A stretch of 64,000 nucleotides of DNA from Bryoerythrophyllum caledonicum (Eukaryota > Streptophyta > Bryopsida > Pottiales > Pottiaceae), in the NCBI GenBank assembly GCA_963971425.1, contig OZ020522.1:5802168-5866167 (forward strand), read 5' to 3'. Positions 26,806-39,150 of the stretch are shown here, piece after piece. Both the position numbers and the translations under genes were made by a program. Below the pieces are notes generated by a model, which worked only from the letters and a program-made list of their open reading frames with translations, made no database searches and was not told the DNA's origin. Position 1 is the first letter of the stretch; every line of letters begins with the position of its first letter.

Positions 26806-28389
26806 TTAGTTTGACATGTCCATCTTGCCTTCTATAGCACGTTGCTCCCGTTCCGATGCTTGTGATTCGGCCGCCATGATTGTTTGGATGAGTTGAGATC
26901 GGAGAGTTGACATTTCTCCCCTAAGGGACTTGACGGTATTCGCTTGTACCATATCCGCATATTGTCTTGCCTCGTGTACAATCTCACCTTTCATGGTCTT
27001 CATCTCCTCTCTAAGTTGATCAAGGGTAACTCCATTCCCTTTGTTCGGTCCATTCTCCATGGCAATCACAGCATTCACTACTGCCGAGTTTACATCCGAA
27101 AATCCTAGTCTTGTGAGTTCCTCCGTACTTGGTTTATTGCTTCCATCTAGACTCTTTGGATGAGGAGTAAACATGACATACTTACCATGTAATTTTTTGC
27201 TTTGTTTGACATACTTTTTATATACAGCAGCATTTAGACATTCAATATTGCATGTTCCTACATGCCGCCCATGTTCGAGTTTGAAGAATATATTAACCAC
27301 ATTCTCTTCACCAAATATGGATTTGATTCCACTTGTAATTTCTTTTTCATTTTTTGTTTTGTTAAGGTTTTTAGCAATGAGAATGAGACAATTCTTTTTT
27401 GCGATTTCATTTTCATCCATCTTCCTAGTGGCAAACACTGGCACAAATATCTCATTAGAAAATGAGATTTTGTAATCTTTGACTTTGGCTGCTTGCTCTG
27501 GGGAGGGAGTTTTTACCCATGCAAAATCAGCGAGTCCCTTTTTTTCAACCCCGGTTATCTCAAACTCATGACCCCTTGTAAAACTGTCTCTTACTATCTC
27601 TTCATGCAATTCAAAAGATTCTTTGTTGGCAAGATTAGAGCCGGATATTTTTACTGATAGTAGGTGTGAAAAGGCAAGGGAATCATATGATTTGCACACT
27701 TTACCCTTGTGTGGAATCCCTTCATTCAAGATGAGAATGAAGGGTCTCTTGCCTTTCAACAATCCCCTAGCATCAATATCCGGGTTCTTTAGGTGTATTT
27801 TGAGGACCCCATTCCAATTGTTGGTTTGGTGATAGCAAAATACGGCTATTGGCTCACCAATGCCTGCTCCAGTCGGTATCCCCATTTCGTTTAGCCTAGT
27901 TTTCACCATGTCTAACACGATGTCTTTGGTCCAGACTTGGGTACCGAGTTCGAAGTAAATCGCCACTTGGTAGTCCAATGCATAGCCACTAGTATCCACC
28001 TCAACTTCACTTGGAAGTTGGGTAAGATTAAAGTGGTTACCCAATTTTCCATCTATTCTTTCAGATGGTCATTCGTTTTGGGGGACGAATGGAAAGGCAG
28101 GCATGGCATTGAAACTTTCACTTGCTTCTTGTATATTCAGTCCACATTTGACCAACTCTTCTATGCTAACTACAGGTATTTTTTGATTCCCATTCTTTTT
28201 TGCAATCATATTCATGGTATGAAAGCCTAGCCAGAATTCGGTGCAAGACAAACCTGTTGCCTTCACTTTTTTCTGGCTAGTGTTTGTAATAAATAAGAGG
28301 TTTTGACTAGTATTTATTGGGCAAGGATTATCTTCAACCACATCAACAAATAGCCGCTTGGAGGAGGCAACATCTTGGATTTGAGACAT
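26806..28389 (-). pseudogene. LINE ORF1, interrupted by one in-frame TGA
   Basis: A continuous frame of 528 codons runs from an ATG at 28389 (MSQIQDVASSKRLFVDVVED) to TAA at 26806-26808, broken only by TGA at 28069-28071. Downstream of the stop it reads GKLGNHFNLTQLPSEVEVDT..; the last 60 residues (TLDQLREEMKTMKGEI..LRSQLIQTIMAAESQASERE) look like a coiled coil, as is common in LINE ORF1 proteins. I see no CCHC knuckle. By position it should be the RNA-binding/RNP protein of the element. The true start could be further upstream, because the frame stays open to 31353. ORF1 ends two bases before the ORF2 frame reaches 26803, and the two frames overlap over about 115 nt. Confidence 0.65.
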
Positions 28390-31353
28390 ACTGTGACAAT
28401 CAAAGTAAAGAATATTAATCAATGGAGTAGATTGTCTTGGCTCACTATTGGCCCTTATCATCTTGTTCTCAACTTCTCCCCCCAACATACGTTGAGGGCT
28501 TGTTGAAGTTAGAATTACCAAGAAGGGTTTGAAAGTAATATGAATGGTATACCAACAATCGACCGAATAAATATCAGAGACTTGGACTTTAGAGGGATTA
28601 GCATAATACAACACATTGACATTGACTCTTACGCATACACACACATGAGAGGTGCCAGAATGTAGGTCACCTCCCCAAGTAGCTGGCTTAATTATTATAT
28701 GTTGTTTGCATGCCCATAGGATTGCATAATAATCCCAGTGATGGCAAAAAACAATTAGTTGTGATAAAGAAGTGAAAGAAGTATGGACTGAACAAATTTT
28801 TACCTTTTGTACGCTATGGTGTGGGGTCTTGGCTTGAGGGGAACAATTGGTGGTAGTGTTATTGAGAACTGTACCTCTTGGTCTACTCTCGATCTTCTCC
28901 TGGTCTCCTCTTCGTTCGCCAAAATTGGTCTTTGCCTTGCTAGCGGTTTTCGAAGTGGCAGGGAGTTGGGTCCCTGGGGTCGGTCGTGGAGGAGGGGGCT
29001 GGATGTAGCAGGTTGGCGGCTTCAACGTATCTCCCGCGTGGGCGCGTGACTTCCCGTTCAGCTCTCTACACCGTTCTGGTTCCGCTGGGGTTTCTAACGC
29101 CTTCCGAAATAGGACCTTCCGTTGGCAGCCGTTTGCAGAGATTGCGCTTGGTAGGTCGTGATCCCACCAAGAAGGAGGTGAGTGTTGTCTGGGACTGGGG
29201 CGGGGGCGTCGGCTTCGAGATGTTCGGCGGGGCCGTGGCTTAGCAGTACCAGTGTATGTGTTTCGAGCTTGCCTGCGCGCAGTCTCCGAGCGCTGCGTTT
29301 GTCTGTTGACGTGATTGCACGGCGGGGCACTGGTGGTCTGGCAGCTCGGTGGGTCACCAAACGGCGTGCATGGCCGTTGTGAGTAGGCTTCGCCTCCGAC
29401 GTCGTTTAGGGTTTGGGCTTGGTTGCGGGCTGCGACCTGCACGGCTGGCCTGGCTGCGCGGCTCTCCCTTCGGCGACTGTAGGGTTTGGACCTCCAGGGC
29501 TGATCTTGTCCGGTCGCCTGGCTTGGGGTGGTACTGTGTGTTCGACGTCGCCGAGGTCGGTGTCGAGGTTTGTGGGCAGCCCTCTGCTTCGGGAGACGGC
29601 ACTTCGTTCGGATCTGCTGCGTCTTGTACTGGTAAGTCGTAGTGCCTTCGATCTGTCTGACCACCTCTTGTGTACGTGCTAACTTGTGACGTCTTGCATT
29701 TGTCTGCAGGTACCTTACTGTATGTGGAGGACACTTCAAGATCAAGTTAGAGTTGATTAGTGCACAAATAATCCATAAGAAAAACAAAAAGTCCACAGGG
29801 GGAGAGGTAGCCTGTTCTTCGTTGGTGCAGGGCGTTCGGGTTGGGCTTGAAGATGTCTCCTCTCTCCTCCGTCGATGCTTTGCGGCTGCTGGCAGGTACG
29901 TGAACTCTACACCGATTGAGTAGATTTCGCGGTGTTGCCTCAACGCATGGAGAGAATGGCTGCGCAATAGAACAATGTGAGAGGATCTGAGAGTGGAATG
30001 AGGGCATGATTTATACCTTGTTTTGTGCTGGTGTTTGCTGGATGTAGTTGTGGTTGATGAACGTCGTCGTTTTTTTGGTCGTGTAGGGTTAGCTCCTTCT
30101 GGCAGCCGTTGGGTTGTGGCTGGTAGGTTGTCATGACTCAGATAGGCGTTTTGATCTTGCTTTTTCGTGGATTCGTCATTTTTGTTGTGGCGGCTAGGGT
30201 TTTGCTTGTATGGTTGTGGCTGGCCATGGTCTCTTGTGTGTTGTATGTCCTTTGGCGATCTGTCAATATTTATTAGTGTTTTACTAGCAAGGAAGAATTG
30301 AGATGTAGTGGTGGTGAGGTTTCTTACCTGATTGTGCACATACCTGATGCTTGTTTGCTGTTTTGAAGTCTTGCTTGCTTTCATTTGTCTTGTTTGGCAT
30401 TGGGAGTGGTGTTGTTGTTGTATTGGTCTTGACGTGGGGCTTCTCAAGTTGTAGGGTCGAGAGGCCTGATCTTCCTTCGTTTTCGATTTTGATGAGTTCT
30501 CGAATTCTGCTGTTTTGTCTTTTTTCAGCTCCTTCTTGTTTTGTTGGCATGTCTCACTTCTTCTCGCTGAACTGCTGAGGAGTACTTTGTTTTTCCTAAA
30601 GTCATGAAAAAACAAGTAAGTGGTGCTTAGGTAAGGGTTAGAAGGACGTACCTTGACCGGGTGGGCTGGGGTGTCGTTGTTTGTCGTGTTCCCTTTGGTG
30701 GTGTTCTCTAGCATGTACTGCTGCTCCCTTTGTTGTCCTTGTTGATATGACTCTGGTTTTCTTGGACTGCGTCGGTTTTGTAGCACATCGCGCTTCCAAC
30801 GAGTGCTGCTGCTCGTGCCGCTCCTCGCTGTGTGTTTCTGCTCCTTACATCGTCCTCGTAAGGGTTGATCCCTGTAATACATCATAATGCTGATCTTCAC
30901 GGGCTGCGGTACGTGCTTGACTTGACTGGTGCAGCTCCTTGCGTTGTCCTCGGGGGGTGTGGGTCTTTGAGCTTTGTTGCTGATCTGCAGCAGTTGATGA
31001 GTTTGTTGACTGCGGAGTGCTACCACTAATTTGTTGCTTGTGTCGCAGGTGTCTTGGCTTTCTTCTCTGGGTGTTGTTTCTTCATGCGTTGTCCTCGGGA
31101 GTACCTGCGTTTCAGTACCAATCTGCATGGGCTGCTCTTGTGACTTCTGGCAATAGGGATTAGACATGTATATAGCAGCATCCACAATTGCTAGCATGTA
31201 CCTACTACGTTTGTAGGAGCAATGTAAAGACTTTCCTAAGTACAGAATACATATATGTAGCTTAGCTGATCCTTGAGAGTGTCGGCCCTTGTGGATAAAT
31301 CTTGTATCTTGACTTCGGTGTTGTGCGTATTGTTGGCAGTAGTCAATCTTCAT
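28390..31353 (-). other. Probable LINE 5' region with an open frame in phase with ORF1
   Basis: The ORF1 frame remains free of stops for nearly a thousand further codons upstream. The translation is dominated by Arg, Gln, Thr, Ser, His and Pro with no recognisable domain, and the DNA shows the same G+T-rich plus strand as the LINE. It also includes a GC-rich block (28850-29640) and loosely repeated GTTGTCCTCG motifs (30720-31110). I favour a 5' UTR or internal promoter that is open because of base composition, but a genuine extra ORF is possible. The element's 5' end is not defined. It could end near 28.5 kb or near 31.4 kb. Confidence 0.4.
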
Positions 31354-31791
31354 GTGAATGTGCTAGTGTTCTGGTTGAGGAGGTGCTAGGTGTGGTGTTT
31401 CTAGTTGTGACATGGTATCCAGATCTGGATCTACTTGTTCATGTTTGATGTGGGTAGTACAGGATCTAGCGCTAGATCTGGGCCAACACAGAGCCCCACT
31501 TCAGATCTACTCTCCCATTCTAGTGCTAGAACCTTTGCAGCCCACATAAACTTATGACAGCAAACCAAGATCTTGCAATCCCTGCCAACACTCTTCACAA
31601 CTTAGAAACAACTTCTAGCAACAAAAATGAGGTGCACAACGGGATTTGCAATGAGGCCCAGCATCTCTCATTGCCTTGTGCTTCGTTTTTGCGCCTAACA
31701 CCTAGAACCCCTCCTCACCAGGTTTTGCGGAGCTACTCTCTAAGCATTCTCAAGCGTCCTGAGGTCTATTGAAAACAACAACACTATAAGA
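31354..31791. other. Intergenic DNA with a weak LTR-like signal
   Basis: A TGGTATCCAGATC at about 31413 loosely resembles the TGGTATCAGAGC primer-binding site of plant LTR elements, and the preceding sequence ends in ACA. No partner LTR, gag or polypurine tract was found, so no LTR element is called. Confidence 0.25.
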
Positions 31792-32016
31792 AACCCGTGT
31801 TTTTTGGGATGTTAGCAGTATTTTTCTTGACGCATTTTTGTGGACGTCCGATATAACAACACTTGTTTTTATGTCAAAAGTGATGTTTAATACAACATCT
31901 TGATGTATTAAACATCACTTTTGACATAAAAACAAGTGTTGTTATATCGGACGTCCACAAAAATGCGTCAAGAAAAATACTGCTAGCATCCCAAAAAACA
32001 CGGGTTTCTTATAGTG
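31792..32016. mobile_element. CACTA-type foldback element (225 bp) with CAA target duplication
   Basis: The sequence is an almost perfect palindrome from CACTATAAGAAACCCGTG to CACGGGTTTCTTATAGTG, flanked on both sides by CAA. The ends match the plant CACTA terminus (CACTACAAGAAA type). The arms (about 105 bp) differ at only a few positions, so the insertion is probably young or maintained. No coding capacity. Confidence 0.9.
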
Positions 32017-35000
32017 CAATCTTATCACAATCCACTATAACATTCTATTGTTGGATATGCTATGTAAATGTATATTTATAAGTTCAGGAAGGGATTTCTT
32101 TATAAAGCACTTGGCAAGTGAAAAAGGAGTTTCAAAAATTACCTGTTGCAGAACTTCTTCTTGTCCGCGACAAAACGAACAAACCCTTCACACGTGTGAT
32201 GGTGATGAATGAACCCTCAATTGTTGCGTCTAAAAAGCATTGGTTTTCTTCATGGACCTATACAAAACAGATGGAACGTCAACATTTACGCAATTGTTTT
32301 CCCTCATAAGATCTTGCCTTACAAGTTACAATTTGAGAAAACATACATATCTATAGAACATCGTAAACAATTAAAAACATTGTAAAGAAAAAAGCAAAAA
32401 AGTATTAGTGGTTCTTGAATCAAACCTTTCCAGCATTTCTACTAAAGTGTATTACCTACTATACTATGACGGTCACGCATTATATTTGAACACATTAAGA
32501 GCAAGTCACATACTACATTTTCATTGCAGATTCATCTATTCACTTAAAATTTTTTAATCCAAAAAACAAAGTACTAGTAGGTGAAGCCATGCATTACCAT
32601 TGCATACAAAGCAGTCTTACATTCTACATAGAAATTCAAACATTCTATAGGAGGACTGAAGTTTAATTCCTATTCTATGATGTTTACATTTAGCCCTTCA
32701 GTACAAATAAAATTCACATGCTAAAGCACAAGTTATTAGAACTGAGTGAAATAACAAACAACAATAAAAAAGTTGACTATCCACTTTTAGAGAAAGAATA
32801 CAAACAGCATTCTGTAATGAAGTTGTAAATTCAGAAATGAATGAATTTATGTACTTGTACGCATACCTGTGATATACATAATTTTTTTTTAAAGCTCTAT
32901 ATTTTAATACATAAATATATAAACACATTATTGTTAAAGTGCATATTTTTTGTTTTTGGAGAGTGCTCTACCAATTGAGCGGTTTAGAAGAGAAGTTGGA
33001 AACACCAAATACTGGAATAGAAGCAAAAGCTACGCTTCGGACTACTTGTCTTTCTAGAAGGCAATACTCAAATTTAATTAAAAATTTAATAACAATTTCA
33101 TTATGAAATTGTTTTCTACGTAATAATCATAGACCTTTGTATAATTCACTAATCATCTAAAATACAAAGGATTGCTAGCACCTTCTTTGTTAATGCACTA
33201 TACTTCCATGAACACTATAAATAACATGCATTACATTGACAATCCTTGGTTACAAATTTAAAAGAAGAACATGTAAGGGAATAACAAATGTTGATCCAAA
33301 TATATCTTGCGCTTGTCCTCTTCAACTCCTATGGCACAACCAAGATTTAATTATGGACTTGTTTTCAACTTCAAACTTCAATAAAAACATTTCTTATTTA
33401 CTAAATAACATCCAACATAACAATAGCATTAGTCAATATAAACTAATTCTGCATTAAAGAAAAAGGAGTACGCAAACAATTAATACTTTCAAAACAACTT
33501 TTCAATCATATTTTCTAAAGATGGAGACCTTGATCCCGTGGTGATCCTCCTTGACAACGTGGTGAGCATCAACAGATATAGTGAGTAACACCAACTCCAG
33601 ATTCCAAGGCAGCACAAATGTATCGGTAGCACAAGCATTCAGTGCCTCATTTGTAGATTGCAATCTTGCATTTGTAAATTCAGAGAACTATTTGTCAGAA
33701 GGGGAAGAATAATAGTTGTCCACCACATTGAAAAAAGAGATACAAAGCCTTTTTGGGATTTTATGTACTTTGTTCAAGGGACTTTTAATTATCCACTTAG
33801 TTTAGGGGATTATTCATTGCGAAGTAGTTCTAAGACTTATTGCAAGGTAGTTGCCAATTAGTCCAAAATATTAGTTCATTTGATTTTTCATCCCTGCTAT
33901 ATATAATTCAATTTATTAACGGGTAATAGTGGTCATTGCATAATTCAAAACCAAAACACTTTAAGATAAATAGATTTAATAGGAAACAAATGCCTATATT
34001 TATGATTCCAAATGTTCATCATAAAATAGGCGCAAACTAAAGATTCTCTACAATATGCAAAAACAGCAGCACAAAATGAAGTTGTATAAAAATCATATAT
34101 GGTCATTATACTTGACAATTATAGATATTGTTTTTGTAAGGGAGTCCTTTTTTATAGTATATTGCTTAGCTATGACGACTTCATTGATATTCCATGACGT
34201 TCAAAGAAAGGGGACCATTTCTTTTCTATGTGAATGCACATTTCATCAAGGTATAGTAGGAGGTTGTAAAACCGCTCATGATTTACAATCGTCCACCTCC
34301 TCAAATGTAAATTATATGTACATGTTGCTTTTCTACTGTTCAAGCAATGTACAAACAATGTATATTTGAAGAGGTGTGTGATTTTAAAGCCCTATGTCCT
34401 TTCCAATTCAAAAATTCATAACTAATTCCACAGAACTCCCAAAAATATGAAATGACTTCGGTTACATGCCAATTCTACTTTTCTATGAAAAAAGATTTAC
34501 TGAATGATGTTTCAAAAAGTTCAACCTCCCAAAATTCATATTAGACTCTGAAATGGGCGAAATCTGAACCTCCTGCATTGCGATTCACAAAAATATTGCA
34601 AACACATTCATACTCACAAGTTCTGCTTCCAAACAGGGGACGTGCGGCAACAAAGTTGGGGACATCTCAAATTTCAGAAACTAAACTTCAAATAGCGCAA
34701 CACTAATAAAAATTAGACAAGCTGTACACCACTGTTCAACACTGAAGAAGTTGTACACCACAATTCAACAATGTCGTCAATTACCAATTCGGATGAAGCT
34801 TTCCTTGTAGCAATTCAATAGCCTTTCCACCCTGCCAAATGCCCCTGGTAAGTTAGAAAATTGAAGGAGAACTTGAATCAAATGAATCTTTTACTGTTTT
34901 TTGTTTTGACCATTTCCTTGCATCAAATATGAGCAGCCCCCCCAGAGGTAGGAAGGTTGTACATGTACTGGATGTCTGACAAGAGAAGCTTCCTTCTTGA

Positions 35001-37782
35001 AAGAACATGCTTTGGTGAAGCGAGCGTTTCGTACGGTAGGCCGGCACAACACTGTGGAGCGGTTCCCGCAGAGCACCACAATCTGTGAGTGGCTAAACAA
35101 AGTTGTGCTGCACAGCGAATCGAAGGTGATGTCAGAGGAGAAATCACACTAAAGAAAAAGACAGAATCAGCACAAGAGAGTGAATTTTACTCAAGGGTCA
35201 CTAGCACAACAATTAGCACATTCACAATGAAGACAAGATTCTAAAAAGAGAGTACTTACATGGTAAAGCATCCTTGGCACTTCACATCCTGCAGCACACA
35301 CGCCCAAGAAACACCAGCATATCAGATTTGAAATTTAGAAACATTAAATCGCAACTCAACCAAAAATAAATATATTCTACATTAATAATAAATGAAAGAA
35401 GAATTCCAACCATTGAGGTCCCGACATAGCAACGACAGGTACATGTCACTTTTCTAGTTCGAAGCCAGGTTTTAGTCGAAAGAAGGCGAAAGAACTTCAT
35501 GCTCATCCAGCTGATGTGTCTAGATAGTTGAATTCAAAGAATTAATTAATAGAAGATACTCAATCTTTTGAAATTCTAATGCTGTTGGAGATTGAGAAAA
35601 TTCTCTTGGAAATTCTTAATAATATTTGATTGATTCTAGCAGCAGGAATTTTTTCTAGAATTTGAGGTTATTAGCTTGCAATTTCATAGGGGGCTTTGAA
35701 TTTGGCTAACTGCTGGAATATGGGCCTAAAAATGCTGATACTAGGTGGCAGTTCTCCAACGGAATTTGAGCAATTCTAGGTCCCGAAAATTGGTTCCGAA
35801 TTTCATCTCGAATTTGGTCCCCAATCTGCTTGTTGTTCCTGGAAGTTCTGTAAGGGGATGCGATGTAATACATGAATTTGCTCCCGACTTTGCTTTTACT
35901 AGCTCGAAGTTCTTCAATGAATTTGTTGTTACTAGCTGATAGTTTGCAGATTGAAAACTGTTGTTACTGTACGCGTGATATATGCACAACTTCCCTTTGA
36001 GCTGCACAGATTCCCGTTTCCAAGAAAACTTCCTAGTCGATTTCTGAGCTCAATTAGAAACACTCTCACTCAGTCATTGCACCGAAATTTGAAAAGCCAA
36101 AATTCAAAAACAAACCTGCACAACTGCGATTTATAATTTGAAGACCTTAGAGTTGGTCTCTTCAGCTAAGAACTAATGTAGAACTAGAACACTTTCGCTA
36201 ATAATTCTTGTGGCTTCTCTCATTGACAATAATAATTGCAGAGGGTGGTGAGCAGCAAATCAAAGTACTCAAGTTCAATATTCAGAATGTAACCAATTTT
36301 CAGTTAGTGATCGTCAAATATGTGTTGGGGTTATGAGCAAAGACCAGATGCTCGTATTAATAACAAAGTAACACCTGAGATTTAATCTGACAGTATGTTT
36401 ACCTTAAGAAGAAAAAAAATCTTACTTTAAGCTCTTAGGAAAAATTCAAATCACACCGTCCGCTTTGAAGGCAAAAAATGTAAGCAAAATAAAAAGGAGG
36501 AAAAAAAAATTATTCTTACACGGGAGAACTCATCATACACAAGAAAACTAATTTTATCTTCTGAACTCCGAAATCCCACAACTTCACGCTCTCTTGAATG
36601 GAAGAGTAGAAGAATACTATCACTTTACAAAAGAAGTATTTACATGGCTTATAATTTTACACTCGTCATTAAATAACACCTCCCTGAGTATCACAAAACT
36701 GGACAGAGACAGACCTGGGAAGTGGCGCTGCAGAAAAAGTGACTAAGCAGACCAACAGGCTAGTGCTCTAGATAAACCAGAGAGCCGCATAGTATCTAAG
36801 CATTGTAAACTTAGTAACAACCTAAGTTCCCTACAAGACTGCGTGCTTAGCTAGGCAAGATAAAACGGATTCTAGTCTGCATATCACGAGTCCTGCTTCT
36901 TGTTGTAACGTACAAGTCTGGCGGTGTCCTCTGCCCACTTCGCGATGTTGATTTCTGAAATTCATGATTCCCAGCGCCTTGGACGAAATACCATCACGAG
37001 CCCCTGCGCCAGGTTTCAGTTTCCTTCTAGCACTCTCAAACTCCGATTAAGCACGCAGACTATGATCTTTGCTAAAACGAGTTTGTCCAGGTAGTACGTA
37101 ATGCAAACTCTAGCTTCAGTACTTTCCTTCAGGTTCCTGCTACTTACGATTTAGATTACAACTACAGTGGAGCTAGACCTCTGTAGGTCTGGAGAATCAG
37201 AAGAACTACTAAGTAAGCCACCCTAACTGAGAACTCGAGAACGTGCCACTAGAGGATCAGCAGATTTAAGCCAAGCGTGAGAAGTGGGACTGGCGAGCGT
37301 AGCAGGTTCTGCAATACTACTAGTACTCTCTTTGCACACCCACTTGCATGTACTTTGACTACCGTACGTTAAGTCCTTGTTCCTCACAGGAACTCATATT
37401 CCTCATTTTGAAGAAGCGGTGAGGAGCGAGGAGCTCACAAGCGCGTGAAGTCGGAGGTTGCGACACCAACAACTTAGATTTCGGGCAAGGACGGAATTGC
37501 AGCAGTGAAGACCGACTTCAGCTACAGAGCAGGTACGTGAAATTTACGAAGGACAGATTTCGAGCTCCCTCGGCAGGGATTGTTGCCGCAGGGAACATTG
37601 GAATGCGAGTGTTTTAATTCTAATGTCGTATTCCGCTTGTCCATCACGCTTTCGAGTCGGTTGTTCACTACCTAGGGAGAGTCTCTGTAAATCAACTTCT
37701 TATGTCCGGCGTCTAGTCTGGAAGCGGAGGTCCGCCCTCCCCACGCGAGCAGTTTGGGCCGACCTCCATGAACTAGCGCAGT
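32017..37782. other. AT-rich intergenic DNA, no gene supported
   Basis: Only short open frames occur, none with a recognisable domain. The denser spots are 33520-33590, where one frame reads DGDLDPVVILLDNVVSINRY, and 34930-35150, which is GC-richer with overlapping minus-strand frames. Either could be an exon fragment, but splice-compatible neighbours are not evident. From about 36.7 kb the base composition becomes more GC-rich. Confidence 0.4.
32957..32985 (-). other. tRNA 5'-half fragment
   Basis: On the minus strand GCTCAATTGGTAGAGCACTC matches a tRNA D-arm with the A-box. The anticodon and T arms are not present, so it is a fragment (possibly organellar) and not a gene. Confidence 0.45.
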
Positions 37783-37920
37783 CCACAGCTAACCCGTAGA
37801 AGAAATCAATGAACAGTGACCCTCCGCGCGCGCGGAGAGTCACTGTTCATAATGCCACAGCTAACCCGCAGAAGAAATCAATGAACAGTGACCCTCCGCG
37901 CGCGTGGAGGGTCACTGTTT
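37783..37920. repeat. 72-bp direct repeat, each copy carrying a GC-rich palindrome
   Basis: Copies 37783-37854 and 37855-37920 both begin CCACAGCTAACCCG. Each contains a near-perfect palindrome: GAACAGTGACCCTCCGCGCG then CGCGGAGAGTCACTGTTC at 37811-37848, and the equivalent at 37883-37919. The GC-rich hairpins stand out from the AT-rich surroundings. Confidence 0.85.
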
Positions 37921-38339
37921 CGCAGACTGTGTCCTAGTGAAGATAGAACCACAACGTCCTCGGCACTGGAGAATGCGCACATGAACTTGACAATTCAGTC
38001 TATTTCGCGGCTAACTCACTCGTGATGGCTGTAGTGGAAACCGAAGAGAGAAGAGAGAAAAGCAAAGGTAGGGTTCAGTGAGTCACCGCGATCTGCCGCT
38101 GCAAAATTTTCTCCGCTCCAAGCGTCCTCCACGCGCGGCAGCAACAAGAAGACGTCCGTGCGTAGTCGTCACAGTTGAAGCACTTGCCTGCTGGACTGGA
38201 CGCCACTCCTCTTCACACAACCTCGCGGGGGTGCTCTTCAAACAACTTTGAGGGGGGGAGGTGTCGCGGTGACGCTGTAGCGCAGAAGTCCTCAAAGACA
38301 ATGTTCAAACCTAAACCGCTCTAAAGTCGTCGTTCTAAA

Positions 38340-39150
38340 CAAAGCAATTGCACTAGCAGTTGCACGCTCCGAATCAGTTGCACTATCAGAATCAGCAGCT
38401 GCACTCGCACTGGAACTTCTTATCACCAATTTGCAGTGGCAGTTTCGGGTGCAAGTCGCACTCACACGCGCACTGTCAGAAATTTCCGAGTTGTAGTTAG
38501 GGTGGAACAGGAACTCGCTCTCGCACTCTCAGTTTAGGGTGTAATTCCGAAGTCGCACTCTCAAATCAAAAATTGCAATCGCAGTCTCAGTGATCTCGCT
38601 CTCGCACTCTCAGTTTAGGGTGTAATTCCGAAGTCGCACTCTCAAATCAAAAATTGCAATCGCAGTCTCAGTGATCCTCCGCGTGCTTATCGCAATCCGA
38701 TTAACTAAAGCCGCGTGCTCCCGACTCTCGCTGAAAATGCCCCCCGCCACGGTAATGAGCCTTTGCATGCCGCTTTTCAATAATCCCTGAAAAAAATCCT
38801 GCGCTTAAATTGGCCGTTCTTTCCCTAAATAGGCGCAACAATAAATCCTCAAATCAGAGTAGGCAAGCTTGAAGCAACAAACCGTGTTTCTGTTCTGGAA
38901 ATGGACGATTCTTGCTGTCAAGGATGCGAAACAGGTGGAACTCGGATCTAGCACTCGCAAATAAAAAATTGAACTCGCACTTTCAGAAATTGCACTCACA
39001 CTCTCAGGAACTGCACTCGCAGGTGAATTTTTCCAGTGGCAAACGAAATTGGCAGTGGGTTGACGACCAGCGCTTACAACAGGTCTGCGGCGGAACTAGG
39101 CTTTCTCATAACACCGAAATTGCACTCGCAGGTGATTGTTTTAATGAAAA
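38340..39150. repeat. Minisatellite-like cluster rich in CACTCGCA motifs
   Basis: Many degenerate copies of GCACTCGCA / CGCACTCTCAG occur, for example at 38395, 38457, 38523, 38553, 38604, 38955, 38974, 39012 and 39123. An exact 81-bp duplication is embedded (38514-38594 and 38595-38675). No coding assignment was possible. Confidence 0.65.
38514..38675. repeat. 81-bp tandem duplication
   Basis: Two adjacent copies starting CTCGCTCTCGCACTCTCAGT look identical across the unit. Confidence 0.9.

Noticed and set aside
28069..31353. A 1094-codon minus-strand ORF as an ordinary host gene
   Set aside because: Its C-terminal part is in frame with LINE ORF1, and the remainder has compositionally biased residues and no domain. 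I treat it as LINE ORF1 N-terminus plus probable 5' region.
31380..31430. LTR retrotransposon primer-binding site (TGGTATCCAGATC)
   Set aside because: The match to the initiator-Met tRNA type is imperfect, and no LTR pair, gag or polypurine tract was found.
32957..32985. Functional tRNA gene
   Set aside because: Only the D-arm half is present. There is no anticodon or T arm at the right distance.
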